A stretch of DNA of 64,000 nt from AV40 sp963817335 (lineage in GTDB: Bacteria; Verrucomicrobiota; Verrucomicrobiia; Chthoniobacterales; UBA10450). The DNA lies in contig CAWFNX010000004.1 in NCBI GenBank assembly GCA_963817335.1, positions 1 to 64,000 on the forward strand, in the 5' to 3' direction. A program made the position numbers and the translations under genes. The notes below the pieces were generated by a model. The model was not told the DNA's origin. It searched no databases and saw nothing but the letters and a program-made list of their open reading frames with translations. Every line of letters begins with the position of its first letter. The stretch's first letter is position 1. Below, in pieces: positions 30,656 through 40,500 of this stretch.

Positions 30656-31330
30656 ATGATCGACAATGGAGCGTGCCTACAGAATCGGCGGAACACATTT
30701 TCTGCGGTTATCATTTTCCGCCGTTTTCTACGGACTCTAATTGGGTCGCACCTTGGCTTTGCTTTCACTGCTTTGGTTTTGCTCTCGGGCAATGGCTGTG
30801 CAAGTTCTCACGCCGGGTTTGCGGGTCAGCAACGCGCGGGTACCGCCGTTAGTTTGTCTCCCGGAGATGTGATCAAGCTTTCATTTGCGGGGGCGTCCGA
30901 TCTCAACCAAACCCAGAAGATTCGAACGGACGGGAAGGTGAACCTCCCTCTCATCGGCGAGGTTACCGCGGCTGGGAAGACGCTGCCGGATTTTCAGAAT
31001 GAATTGGTGCGTCTCTACAAATCGCAACTGAGAAACAGTGAGGTAGTAGTGACGTTGGAAAGCGGTATCGGACAGGTCGTTGTTTCCGGATCGGTTCAAA
31101 AACCTGGCAAAATAGAGTTTGATCGTCCAACCACCGTATTCCAAGCCATCATGGAGGCCGGCGGCGTCAATGAGTTTGGAAATTTGAAGAAGGTCCGCCT
31201 TATTCGAACGATAAATGGCAATCAACAGAGTCAGGTGCTCGACTTGACACCAACACTCAAGGGGGCAACGACTCAGGCGTTTTACGTCAAGGACGGCGAC
31301 GTTATTTTTGTGCCTCAAACCGCCTTCTAG
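30656..31330 (+). CDS. Wza-like polysaccharide export protein (Poly_export/SLBB)
   Basis: A 224-residue periplasmic or outer-membrane protein. The N-terminal hydrophobic segment (FAFTALVLLSGNGCASS) ends in a cysteine that could be lipidated, although the residues before it fit the lipobox only loosely. The Poly_export domain shows LSPGDVIKLSFAGASDLNQT and KIRTDGKVNLPLIGEVTAAG, followed by one SLBB domain with GSVQKPGKIEFDRPTTVFQA. It lacks the C-terminal amphipathic helix of full-length Wza, as is usual for the short form in exosortase-associated loci. It should provide the exit path for exopolysaccharide. No Wzc-type kinase or Wzx/Wzy gene is seen next to it. Confidence 0.86.
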   Translation: MIDNGACLQNRRNTFSAVIIFRRFLRTLIGSHLGFAFTALVLLSGNGCASSHAGFAGQQRAGTAVSLSPGDVIKLSFAGASDLNQTQKIRTDGKVNLPLIGEVTAAGKTLPDFQNELVRLYKSQLRNSEVVVTLESGIGQVVVSGSVQKPGKIEFDRPTTVFQAIMEAGGVNEFGNLKKVRLIRTINGNQQSQVLDLTPTLKGATTQAFYVKDGDVIFVPQTAF

Positions 31331-31365
31331 GAGAAAACGGAGAAAAGAATTGTTTTTCACTGGAG

Positions 31366-31387
31366 AAACTCTGATGTCTGAGAGTTT
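31366..31387. terminator. Possible bidirectional terminator between convergent genes
   Basis: A perfect inverted repeat (AAACTCT-8-AGAGTTT) lies between the convergent export gene and the beta-helix gene, touching the stop of the latter. The stem is short and AT-rich with no clear U-tract, so the call is tentative. Confidence 0.22.
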
Positions 31388-33695
31388 ACTTTACGTTTAC
31401 GATTGTAACGCTCGCCTGCTTTATCGAAGATAACTTATAACCAGTTCCACTAGTCATAGTCATTGTAGCTGTCTCGCTCCCCCTCTTCAGACTAGTTATC
31501 ATGGCAGTAAGGGTAACGGTAGCCGAAGACGCCCCGGCTGGGATCGTGACTTGTCCATAAGCGCCACTCAGAGTGTAGTGGGTTCCAAGATGGGCTTTTC
31601 CACTCATTGAGTAATTTACTGTTATATCCGCGTTGGGGTTTATATTGGACGCCGTAAATGTGTAGATAGCTTGCCCACCTTCGCTAATTGTCGTTGGCGA
31701 AGCTGAGAGTGCAATTGTAGGAGTTGGAACGGGTGTCGGTGTCGGAGAAGGCGTAGAAGTTGGAGATGGTGTCGGAGTTGCAGTAGGAGTGGGAGTCGGG
31801 GTCGGGGTAGGAGTAGGGGTGACTGTCGGCGTTGGAGTTGGAGTAGGACTTGGCGGCGGCGTTGGAGAAGGCGTCGCGGTAGGCGATGGAGTCGGAGTTG
31901 GGGTTGGCGTCGCAGTTGGACCGACATATTCATAGGCGCCGATGTCATAACGTCCGCCCGGCGGCCGCGGAACCCCGTCCAAGTCCGTCGTGATACCTGT
32001 ATTAACTCCAGCGCCGATAGGAGCGCTCCCCGCCACGAGGTGATAGTCCCCCGCGGGTTCATTCACAAAATAGGAGTTATTGCTGGCGAGATTGCTCGTC
32101 CCTACGGGCCCGATGTTGTTCTTCGAGCTCTGGATGCCGCCAACGTTCACGATCGCGGTAGGGGCAAGCGTGTCGATGGTGTTGTTGTAAATGAACCTGG
32201 TGTAGCTGTCTCCGCTGTTGTTATTAACGAAAATTCCGTAGGCACCGACATTCCAGATCAGGTTATTGTACGCCATGGAACCAGTTCCAAGCCTGATGGC
32301 TGTGCCCATTGATGGGCGCAGACCGTGGATCTTGTTGTTTCGAACGATATGGTTTGGATTCGAGTCCCAATGTTGAACCGTCCCAGTTGCCTGATCCAGT
32401 TCGATGGCACCGACATCCGGCCCGTTTTGCGACCAGTCTGAGCCAAGATTGACCTGGGACAGGTCATTGCCATCGGCGGTACAATCGTGAGTTCCCTCCT
32501 TTAGTTCGATCCCCTCGTCAGTCGTATTGTAAATAGTGCAGCCGCTGATCGTCACGTTGTTGGTGTTATCGACTGGCAACGCGTCGCCGCTTCCGACATA
32601 GATGCCTTCACCGTTGTATTGCCACTGACGCGTATCGTGAACGGTGCAATGGTCGATGGTCACGAACGAGGAGCCGTAATGCACGTGGATCCCCTCCTGG
32701 CCAACGTGATGCACCAGGCAATTCCGAACGATGATGTGATCGGCGGTTTCGACGAAGATCCCTTGATTAAAGTTGGTTACTTCAAACCCGTCGAAGATGA
32801 TGTAGCTGCAGTTGTAGATTTTTACTCGACCGCTGTTTACGCCCGGACCTATCAGCACAACTCGCTCGCCATTGTAATTCTTAATGGTGGTAGGTTGTAC
32901 AGCCGTGCCGCTGGGGCCAGTTATATAGGGGGTTTCGTAGTATGTACCCGCCCTGACGTAGAGAGCGCCCCCGGCCCGCAGTTGGCCAATTCCATGAGCT
33001 ATCGTGCGCCAGGGCGAATTGATACTGCCCGAATTGCTGTCGCTACCCAGGGTAGAAACGTAGAACTCAACCGTCGGCGTCGGAGTGGGAGTTGGTGTCG
33101 TGGTTGGAGAAGGCGTTGGAGTTGGAAATGGTGTAGGCGTCGCAGTAGCTGTTGGAGTCGCAGTTGGAGTCGGCGTAGGGGTGGCTGTTGCCGTTGAGGT
33201 TGGGGTTGGTGTAGGAGTCGGGGTAGGGGTAGGGGTTGCAGATCGCCCTCCAGTCGGCGTTGGAGTAGGCGTAGCAATAGGTGTGGCGGTGGGAGTGGGC
33301 GTTGCCGTCGGGGTGGCAGTTGGAGTCGGCGTAGGGGTAGCTGTTGCCGTTGGGGTTGGAGTAGGCGTAGGAGCCGGAGTTGGAGTCGGAGTAGGAGTTG
33401 GGGTGGAAGTAGGAGTCGGAGATGGCGTGGAAACCGGAGCAGCGTAGGACACCTCATTAGACGGGCTGCTTTCGACCGCATTGCCATCGTAGGCGGTTAC
33501 GACAAAGTAATAAGTCGCTCCGCTAGTCAAATTTGAAACTGCTGCGGCGGTCTGATTACCGACGTCTTCTTGTTGCGTGTAAACGCCGCTGGAAGTTCCG
33601 AGATGCAGGCGGTAGCCAACAACAGATTGATCGGAATCGGGATCCCAGGCGAGAGTCACATCGGCGGCGTGTGACGGGCGTGCCAAGCAAATCAA
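31386..33695 (-). CDS. Secreted parallel beta-helix protein with FN3 and Calx-beta domains and TP-rich linkers
   Basis: A 769-residue secreted protein. An N-terminal FN3-like domain (DVTLAWDPDSDQSVVGYRLH) is followed by a long Thr-Pro linker, a right-handed beta-helix domain beginning VEFYVSTLGSDSNSGSINSP with repeats such as YIIFDGFEVTNFNQGIFVE, a second Thr-Pro linker and a C-terminal Calx-beta domain (SASPTTISEGGQAIYTFTAS). Such beta-helix domains often bind or cut polysaccharides. The TTG at 33695 is unlikely to be the true start: the open frame upstream encodes RRIPALLATCSLVLIC, clearly the front of the signal peptide that ends in RPSHA. No ATG, GTG or TTG is found there, so an indel probably hides the start. 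No exosortase tail is present. Confidence 0.82.
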   Translation of the reverse strand: MICLARPSHAADVTLAWDPDSDQSVVGYRLHLGTSSGVYTQQEDVGNQTAAAVSNLTSGATYYFVVTAYDGNAVESSPSNEVSYAAPVSTPSPTPTSTPTPTPTPTPAPTPTPTPTATATPTPTPTATPTATPTPTATPIATPTPTPTGGRSATPTPTPTPTPTPTSTATATPTPTPTATPTATATPTPFPTPTPSPTTTPTPTPTPTVEFYVSTLGSDSNSGSINSPWRTIAHGIGQLRAGGALYVRAGTYYETPYITGPSGTAVQPTTIKNYNGERVVLIGPGVNSGRVKIYNCSYIIFDGFEVTNFNQGIFVETADHIIVRNCLVHHVGQEGIHVHYGSSFVTIDHCTVHDTRQWQYNGEGIYVGSGDALPVDNTNNVTISGCTIYNTTDEGIELKEGTHDCTADGNDLSQVNLGSDWSQNGPDVGAIELDQATGTVQHWDSNPNHIVRNNKIHGLRPSMGTAIRLGTGSMAYNNLIWNVGAYGIFVNNNSGDSYTRFIYNNTIDTLAPTAIVNVGGIQSSKNNIGPVGTSNLASNNSYFVNEPAGDYHLVAGSAPIGAGVNTGITTDLDGVPRPPGGRYDIGAYEYVGPTATPTPTPTPSPTATPSPTPPPSPTPTPTPTVTPTPTPTPTPTPTATPTPSPTSTPSPTPTPVPTPTIALSASPTTISEGGQAIYTFTASNINPNADITVNYSMSGKAHLGTHYTLSGAYGQVTIPAGASSATVTLTAMITSLKRGSETATMTMTSGTGYKLSSIKQASVTIVNVK
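31731..31914 (-). repeat. Low-complexity Thr-Pro-coding repeat (second linker)
   Basis: Degenerate six- and twelve-base units of the GTNGGN type on the + strand encode the second TP linker of the beta-helix protein. It includes closely spaced G-runs at 31791, 31798, 31804 and 31816. Confidence 0.8.
33070..33440 (-). repeat. Low-complexity Thr-Pro-coding repeat (first linker)
   Basis: About 370 bases of GTNGGN-type units encode the first TP linker. Three GGGG runs two bases apart occur at 33220-33235. Such tracts are prone to slippage, and the linker length may vary between strains. Confidence 0.82.
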
Positions 33696-33836
33696 GACCA
33701 GGGAACAAGTTGCCAGAAGGGCAGGGATGCGTCGAATATGGTATTTACTGTTGATCCAAATAATTATAGCAACCGGCGTGCCGCTTTTATGTCGAATCGG
33801 CTTGCTCTTTTAACTTATCCAAATCCGGTTCACTAC

Positions 33837-33941
33837 TCCGACGATGGTGTAGAACATTCTATGCCAACGGTGCACCAGTCCGACGATGGTGGGGAACATT
33901 CTATGCGTAACCAGCTATATTCGTGTATGTTACACATACAC
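33837..33941. promoter_or_regulatory. Divergent regulatory region: 42-base-period direct repeats and an 8+8 palindrome
   Basis: Two copies of a 27-base sequence beginning TCCGACGATGGTG and ending AACATTCTATG start at 33837 and 33879, exactly four helical turns apart (they differ at two positions). A perfect palindrome GTGTATGT-TAC-ACATACAC follows at 33923-33941, 31 bases before the prsK start. The region lies between the minus-strand beta-helix gene and prsK, so it could control either or both. These look like operator sites; the regulator is unknown. Confidence 0.5.
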
Positions 33942-33972
33942 AAATCCAATTTGGTGAGATGTCTATTTTGAG

Positions 33973-36093
33973 ATGAACTTGAATTCCGTGCTCGCTTTTG
34001 TTGCGGCGGGCTCCAGCGTTTTCTTGGCAGTGGCCGCTGTTCTTCGCCGGCGGCGCTCCCCCGCAACCTGGTCGCTTGCTGCTGGGATGGCGATTTTTGG
34101 CCTTGAGACGCTGTTTGACGGACTGAGTTTTAAAGAACTAAGCCCCAGCCGGGTAGCGGCATTGCAAGGTGCTGCGGTTATAACAGGATCGTTCGCACCG
34201 GGAATATGGTTGTTTTTCAGCCTGACGTATTCGAGGGGTAATTATCGGGAATTTCTTGCCAGGTGGCGCGTTATCTTGATTGCTGCATTCGTCTTGCCCC
34301 TCGCCCTGGCGGTAGCGTTCCACCACGAACTGTTTCAGGTCTTCGTTTTGCCTGAACCCGCTCGCGGATTTTGGTTTCACCTGGCGAGGTGGCCCGCCAA
34401 GGCGCTGAACGGCGTTTTTCTCGTTGCCGCAGTGCTGATCTTAATGAACCTGGAACGGACGTTCGCTTCGGCTGTCGGCACGGCGCGGTGGCGGATTAAG
34501 TTTTTCGTCCTTGGGCTGGGCGTGATCTTCGGTGCGAGGTTTTACACGGGAACCGAGATTCTAATTTTCTCTGGTTACGGTTTCTCCCTCAAAACCATCG
34601 AGGCAGCGGCTCTTTTGGTCGGGTGCGTATTAATCGCGGCCGCTTATTTCAGAAGCGGTTTCAGTGAAATTGATGTCTATCCGTCGCGAACCGTTTTGCA
34701 AACGTCGGTGACGGTATTGCTAGCGGGAGCTTACCTGTTTGTCGTCGGAGTTCTTGCCCAAATTGCGGCGCGTTTTGGCGGCGCCGGAAGCTTTCCGATC
34801 GAAGCCTTTATTGTGCTCCTCGGACTTGTCGTCCTGGCTGTTCTCCTTCTCTCGAATCGGGTCCGCCAACTTTTGCAGCTTTTTCTCAGCCGCCATTTCA
34901 AAAGGCCGCAGCATGATTTTCGACAAATTTGGAACCGGTTTACCCGAAACATATCGACCGTTCTGGAAGAAGATGATCTTTGTGGGGCAGCGGGAAAGTT
35001 AATCTCCGAAACTTTCAATGCTTTATCCGTGTCCATTTGGCTTTTCGATCGCCAACGCGGGCGACTCGTTCGTGCTAGCTCGACTCTTCATTCAGAACGG
35101 GAGCAGCCAGACGATTCGCCTCAAGAAGTAGCGGCGACGGAGTGGGCCTCATGGAGTCTTAACGAGGTTTCCCAACCTTTTGACCTGGATAAGGCTAAGG
35201 AAAAATGGACGCAGAGCCTTATGCAAATGAAGGCGGGTCGATTTCGCACCGGCGGTAATCGCGTCTGTGTTCCGTTACTTGTCGGGGAGCATCGGCTCGG
35301 AATTATCATTTTGGCCGATCGGGTTGGAGGTCTTCCATACACTGCCGAAGAAATGGATTTGCTGAAATGTATTGGCGATCAGGTAGCGGGAAGCCTGCTG
35401 AACATTCGGCTTAACTCGGAGGTCACGCTCGGAAAGGAGATGGATGCACTTCGAAACATGTCCGCATTCTTCATTCACGATTTGAAGAACACGGCGTCAA
35501 CATTAAATCTTATGTTGCAAAACCTACCGGTCCATTTTGACGATCCATCGTTTCGAGAAGACGCCTTGCGCGGTATCGGAGGTGCAGTCGAGCGAATCAA
35601 CCATTTAGTCGGTAGCCTTAGCGCCTTGAGGCGCGAACTTCTACTCAACCCAACCGAAGTGGATCTCAATCTACTGGTCACCGAGACGCTCAGGAACTTG
35701 GATTACAGCAGAGAAGCAAAATTCGTAACCAAACTTGATCCGGTTCCCAAGATAGGTGCTGATCGTGAACAGCTCCGAAGCGTAGTGACGAATTTACTTC
35801 TCAATGCTCGTGAGGCGATTGGCGGAGACGGACAAATTACCGTGGAGACGAGACAGCGGAACGGGTGGGTGACCTTGTCGATTGCCGATAATGGATGCGG
35901 TATGACCGCGGCATTCGTAAAAAACTCGCTCTTCCGTCCCTTTGCTACCACGAAGAAAAAGGGACTAGGAATTGGTATGTTTCACGCGAAGGTAATTGTT
36001 GAGGCGCATCGCGGCAATATTCAGGTTAAGAGTGAGCCCGGATTGGGCACAACTTTTGAGATAACCTTACCTTTGAAGTTCCGCGGCGAATGA
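33973..36093 (+). CDS. prsK: PEP-CTERM-system sensor histidine kinase PrsK
   Basis: A 706-residue membrane histidine kinase. The first 300 residues contain about eight hydrophobic helices, as in PrsK. A GAF-like domain follows (FNALSVSIWLFDRQRGRLV to LLKCIGDQVAGSLL), then the dimerisation and phosphoacceptor region FFIHDLKNTASTLNLML with His502, and an HATPase domain with VVTNLLLNAREAIGG (N box), IADNGCGM (G1) and KKKGLGIGMFHAKVIVEAH (G2). PrsK works with PrsR in the control of exosortase cargo genes. It overlaps prsR by ATGA, so the pair is translationally coupled. The signal sensed is unknown. Confidence 0.92.
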   Translation: MNLNSVLAFVAAGSSVFLAVAAVLRRRRSPATWSLAAGMAIFGLETLFDGLSFKELSPSRVAALQGAAVITGSFAPGIWLFFSLTYSRGNYREFLARWRVILIAAFVLPLALAVAFHHELFQVFVLPEPARGFWFHLARWPAKALNGVFLVAAVLILMNLERTFASAVGTARWRIKFFVLGLGVIFGARFYTGTEILIFSGYGFSLKTIEAAALLVGCVLIAAAYFRSGFSEIDVYPSRTVLQTSVTVLLAGAYLFVVGVLAQIAARFGGAGSFPIEAFIVLLGLVVLAVLLLSNRVRQLLQLFLSRHFKRPQHDFRQIWNRFTRNISTVLEEDDLCGAAGKLISETFNALSVSIWLFDRQRGRLVRASSTLHSEREQPDDSPQEVAATEWASWSLNEVSQPFDLDKAKEKWTQSLMQMKAGRFRTGGNRVCVPLLVGEHRLGIIILADRVGGLPYTAEEMDLLKCIGDQVAGSLLNIRLNSEVTLGKEMDALRNMSAFFIHDLKNTASTLNLMLQNLPVHFDDPSFREDALRGIGGAVERINHLVGSLSALRRELLLNPTEVDLNLLVTETLRNLDYSREAKFVTKLDPVPKIGADREQLRSVVTNLLLNAREAIGGDGQITVETRQRNGWVTLSIADNGCGMTAAFVKNSLFRPFATTKKKGLGIGMFHAKVIVEAHRGNIQVKSEPGLGTTFEITLPLKFRGE

Positions 36094-37499
36094 AACCCAA
36101 ATTGCTCGTTATTGATGATGACCAGGGGATCCGCACCCAAATGAAATGGGCGCTTGATCGCGACTACGACGTCATCTCGGCGGAAGATCGACCCGGTGCG
36201 ATCGAGTCGTTTAAAGCCTCACATCCTGTCGCGACCCTCCTTGACTTGGGTTTACCGCCTCACCCAAACGAAAGTGAGGAAGGATTGGCCGCATTGACCG
36301 AGCTACTCGCGATCGACCGGTCGGCCAAGATCATCGTGATCTCCGGTCAAAGCGAAAAGAAGAATGCGATTCAAGCCGTTGGGGCCGGGGCCTACGACTT
36401 TTTGTGCAAACCCGTGGATCTTGACGAGCTCAAGTTAATTCTTCGCCGGTGTATCTATGTTCTAGATCTCGAAAAGGGATATCATGAGATGCAGCAAAAG
36501 TTGCGAGGAAATATCTTCGAAAACATGCTCGGCTCCAGTGCGCAAATGCAGGGTGTATTTGCCTTTATCCGCAAAGCGGCGACCACAAACGCGCCGGTAC
36601 TTTTGTTAGGCGACAGCGGGACGGGAAAAGAAATGGCTGCTTCAGCGATACATCGGTGTAGTTCACGAAAAGATGGGCCGTTTATTGCAATTAATTGCAA
36701 CTCAATCCCAGAAAACTTGCTGGAGAGCGAACTCTTCGGACACGAAAAGGGAGCATTTACCGGCGCTCACATCCAGCGCAAGGGCCGCATCGAAAGTGCC
36801 TCCGCCGGCACATTATTTTTGGACGAAATCGGCGAACTACCGCCGCAGATTCAAGTCAAGCTCTTGCGTTTTCTTCAAGACCAGCGGTTTCAACGTGTCG
36901 GCGGCAGGCAGGAAATCCAGATGGACACGCGTATTGTTGCCGCCACCAACGCGGACCTGAAAGATTCGGTAAAAAAAGGAAGGTTTCGTGAGGATTTATA
37001 CTTTCGACTCGCTGTCGTGGTAATCAAATTGCCGCCCCTTCGCGAGCGTGACCAAGATGCCGAGCTTCTGGCCCGAGAGTTCTTGCAACAGTTCGCGGTG
37101 CAGTGCGACAAAGAAAACTTGGCTTTCACGCCCGACGCCCTTAACGCAATTAGGCGTCACAGCTGGCCGGGAAATGTTCGGGAGCTTCAGAACCGGGTGA
37201 AACGGGCAGTCATTATGGCGGAAGGTACAAAGGTCACGGCCGATGACCTGGAGCTGGCCTCTCGTGGGTCCGAAAGCGTCCCTCGAATCACGCTCAAAGA
37301 GGCGCGGGAGAATCTTGAGCGCGAGCTGGTCAATCAAGCCCTCAAAAGACATTCCGGAAGAGTGACTCCGGCCGCAGCCGAACTAGGCGTTAGTCGCCCG
37401 ACACTCTATGAATTAATGGAGCGGCTTGGGATCCGCAAAGCTGAATCGACGCTCCACGCTTCCGCCGGAAGTCCGACTTCCGGGTTGCAGAAATCTTGA
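36090..37499 (+). CDS. prsR: PEP-CTERM-system sigma-54 response regulator PrsR
   Basis: A 469-residue NtrC-type activator: receiver domain with VIDDDQGIRTQ and the predicted phosphoacceptor Asp52 in LLDLGLPP; AAA+ domain with Walker A LLGDSGTGKEM, ESELFGHEKGAFTGAHIQRK (GAFTGA at residues 221-226, the sigma-54 contact loop) and AGTLFLDEIGELPP (Walker B); and a C-terminal HTH (VTPAAAELGVSRPTLYELME). It should bind enhancer sites and activate RpoN promoters when phosphorylated by PrsK. In floc-forming Betaproteobacteria, PrsK-PrsR with RpoN turns on PEP-CTERM genes, and a sigma-54-like site precedes the first cargo gene here. Confidence 0.94.
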   Translation: MKPKLLVIDDDQGIRTQMKWALDRDYDVISAEDRPGAIESFKASHPVATLLDLGLPPHPNESEEGLAALTELLAIDRSAKIIVISGQSEKKNAIQAVGAGAYDFLCKPVDLDELKLILRRCIYVLDLEKGYHEMQQKLRGNIFENMLGSSAQMQGVFAFIRKAATTNAPVLLLGDSGTGKEMAASAIHRCSSRKDGPFIAINCNSIPENLLESELFGHEKGAFTGAHIQRKGRIESASAGTLFLDEIGELPPQIQVKLLRFLQDQRFQRVGGRQEIQMDTRIVAATNADLKDSVKKGRFREDLYFRLAVVVIKLPPLRERDQDAELLAREFLQQFAVQCDKENLAFTPDALNAIRRHSWPGNVRELQNRVKRAVIMAEGTKVTADDLELASRGSESVPRITLKEARENLERELVNQALKRHSGRVTPAAAELGVSRPTLYELMERLGIRKAESTLHASAGSPTSGLQKS

Positions 37500-37574
37500 A
37501 CCAATCGCGCGGCATCGAATCTTCCGGGGCAAAACTGACTATTCCGCTTAGACGATTGCAACTTTAGCTCAACC

Positions 37575-40500
37575 ATGAACTCATCGAAAAAAATCATCCC
37601 GGCGATTACGGCCATCTCGTTGGTCGCAATGACTATTGGTGGCTGTCATCTCCCCGGAAGAGCATTTCGGGCCAAGGAACGGGCCGAGCGCTACTTTAAA
37701 GCCGGCGAATACGACAAGGCGAAGATCGAATACTTGAATCTGCTGCGTCTAGATCACGAAAATGCAATGGCCTTTCAGCAGTTGGGTTTTATCTGGTTTG
37801 AGCAGGGGGCTCCGCTGCGCGCTATTCCGTTTTTATTGCGAGAGCGTGAGCTTGCTCCGAACAATGTCGCGTCGCGAGCCAAGCTCGCGCTGGCTCTGAT
37901 GGCCATCGGTCAAGCAGCTGAGGCGCGAAAGGAGGCTACGTCGATCCTTCAGCTGGACCCCGCAAATCCTGATGCAATTCTTGTGTTGGCAGATTCCAGC
38001 CGAAGCAAAGAGGAGATTGCCGCGATCGAGAAACAGCTTCAAACATTCCCGCAAAAGAACTCTGCCGTATTTCATTTGGCTTCTGCCAGTCTTGCTTCGC
38101 GAAATGGTGACATGGCAGCGGCATCAGACCAAATACGGCAAGCGCTCGCTTCGGAACCCAACTCCGCTCGGCCTCACTTAGCGATGGCTTACCTTTATTT
38201 ATCGCAGAAAGATTCAAATCGTGCCGCTCAGGAATTTAAAGCCGCGAGCGACCTGGCGCCTTTGCGATCAAGTGAGCGGATCAACTACGCCGAGTTCCAG
38301 GTGGCTAATGGTGCATTAGATCAGGCCAAGGCTTCCTTGCAAAACATGACCAGTCAGGCGCCCGATTATCTGCCGGCCTGGCGTGATTCTGGCTCAGATC
38401 GCCTTTGCCCAGAAAAATTACGATGAGTCGCTCTCACTGCTCGAAAACATCTTCACCCGGGATCCGGATAATCCGGAAGCGCGCGTGCTTCAATCTGAGG
38501 TTTTACTGGCGAAAGGCGATTCGGACAAAGCGATGGCGGTCTTGACTCGGCTGAACGGTATCTATCCGAATAATCCCGCCATCAAATTCCGCCTGGCCGG
38601 CGCGTACCTAAAAATGGGAGATACCAGCCAGGCCGCCGCAGAGCTTGAAAAGGCTATTGCGGCCAATCCAGATTACACGGAAGCGATTCTTACTCTGGCT
38701 CAGCTTAACTTGGGCGCTGGCAAACCCGGGGCCGTCGCCCCGGCGATGCTGAGTTTGCTAAAAAAACGCTCTGACTTGTTGCCGGCTCGTATGCTCCTCG
38801 CGCAGGCTTATCAGGCTCAAGGCAAGCTCGACGATGCCGCCGCGGTATTTCGCGAGCAAATCAAAATCGCTCCGCAATCTTCCGAGGCCTATTTGCTCCT
38901 CGGCTTGGTTTTACGTCAACAGGGAAAAACGGACGAAGCTCGCCAAGCCTTTGAAAAAGCATCGGAGATCGCGCCCGATGACTTGAATCCGATCAATCAA
39001 CTTGTCGGGATGGATCTGGCTGAAAAGCGGTACGATGCCGCGAACGCGCGCGTGCAGCAACAGCTTCAGAAGAAACCCGACGCAGCTGGCTCTCATTTCT
39101 TGGAAGCAAGAGTTTACGTGGCCCAAAAGGACTGGCCGCGCGCGGAAGCGGAGCTTCAGAAAACAATCAAGCTCGACGCCAACTTTGCCACTGCTTACGA
39201 CCTGTTGGTCTCGAGCTACCTGGCGACCAACAAGCTGCCGGAAGCCCTCAGCGAGCTTGAAACGGTCCTTAAGAAGAATCCCGGCAACCCCGCCGCGCTG
39301 ATGACCGAGGCGACCATTTATGACAAAATGAAAGATTATCAGAAGGCGAGTGAGACTTACGACAAGCTGCTTGCTGTGACGCCAAACGCCGTAGCGGCCT
39401 TGAATAATCTTGCCTATCTTTCCGCGGAGCATTTGAACAAGCTCGACCGGGCCTACGAACTGGCTCAGAAAGGGCGCAGTTTGGCACCGAATGACGGTTC
39501 GATTGCCGACACGCTTGGGTGGATTCTTTATAAGCGCGGTGATTATCAACAAGCGTTGCCGCTCCTTCAGGAGAGTGCCACTAAACTCCCTGACAACCCA
39601 GAGGTTCGGTTCCATCTCGGTATGACCAGCTACATGATGGGTCAGGCAGAGGAGGCTCGCTCCGCTCTTGAACAAGCCGCTGGCGGCAGCGCCGACTTCC
39701 CGGATAAGAGCGAAGCCCAACGCCGGCTTGCTCTGCTGAAGCAATCTGCCCAGTCCTCCGTTACTGAACTCGAGGCACTCTTGAAGCAGCAGCCTGACGA
39801 CCCGATTGTTCTGAGCCGGCTCGCCGGCGCAGACGACAAACAGGGGGAATTCGCCAAGGCCGCCGCGATTTATGAACAGGCGTTGAAGCTCAACCCGAAG
39901 CTTCTTTCGGCCAACCTGGGCCTGGCTCGGCTTTACGCTGGACCCTTGCACAAGCCCGACAAGGCGCTCGAGGTCGCGAAAACGGCAAGGGAACTGGCGC
40001 CTAACGATCCTCACACCGCCGGCCTGCTCGGGCGCATTGTCTTCCAAGCTGGTAATTTTAGCTGGGCTTACAGTCTTTTACAGGAAAGTGCCCGCCAGCA
40101 GAAAAGCGACCCCGACATTCTGCGCGACCTCGCGCTTAGTGCTTACGCCTTGGGCAAAGTGCCTGAGGCTCGTCAAACCATGCAGCGCTCTCTCGATGCC
40201 ATGCCGAGCGGAGGTCAATCGGAAGACGCGAAGCAGTTTATGTCGATGACGGCCTTGGATCAGCCGTCGGCTGACCCCGTCCCAGCCGAGCCGGAAGTTC
40301 GACAAATCCTCGACAAGCATCCGGATTATGTGCCGGCATTGATGGCGCAGGCCGCGATTCAATTACGGCGGAATGACGCAAAAGCGGCAGCGAACACGTA
40401 TTTGCAAGTGTTGGGTCAGTATCCGGAGTTCGCGCCGGCAGAGAAACATTTGGCCGCTATTTACGCGGAGAATCCGGATGACCTGGCCAAGTCCTACGAT

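Noticed and set aside
33085..33447. A + strand frame of about 120 residues rich in Val-Gly repeats
   Set aside because: It is the complement of the Thr-Pro linker of the beta-helix protein; its composition follows from the repeat and it has no independent gene signals.
33850..33875. A GG-N10-GC arrangement on the minus strand considered as a sigma-54 promoter for the beta-helix gene
   Set aside because: Only the GG and GC pairs fit; the surrounding -24 and -12 bases do not match the consensus.
38911..40047. A long minus-strand frame of 378 residues inside prsT
   Set aside because: It is the reverse complement of TPR-coding DNA with high third-position GC. It has no domain pattern, and the + strand is clearly coding.
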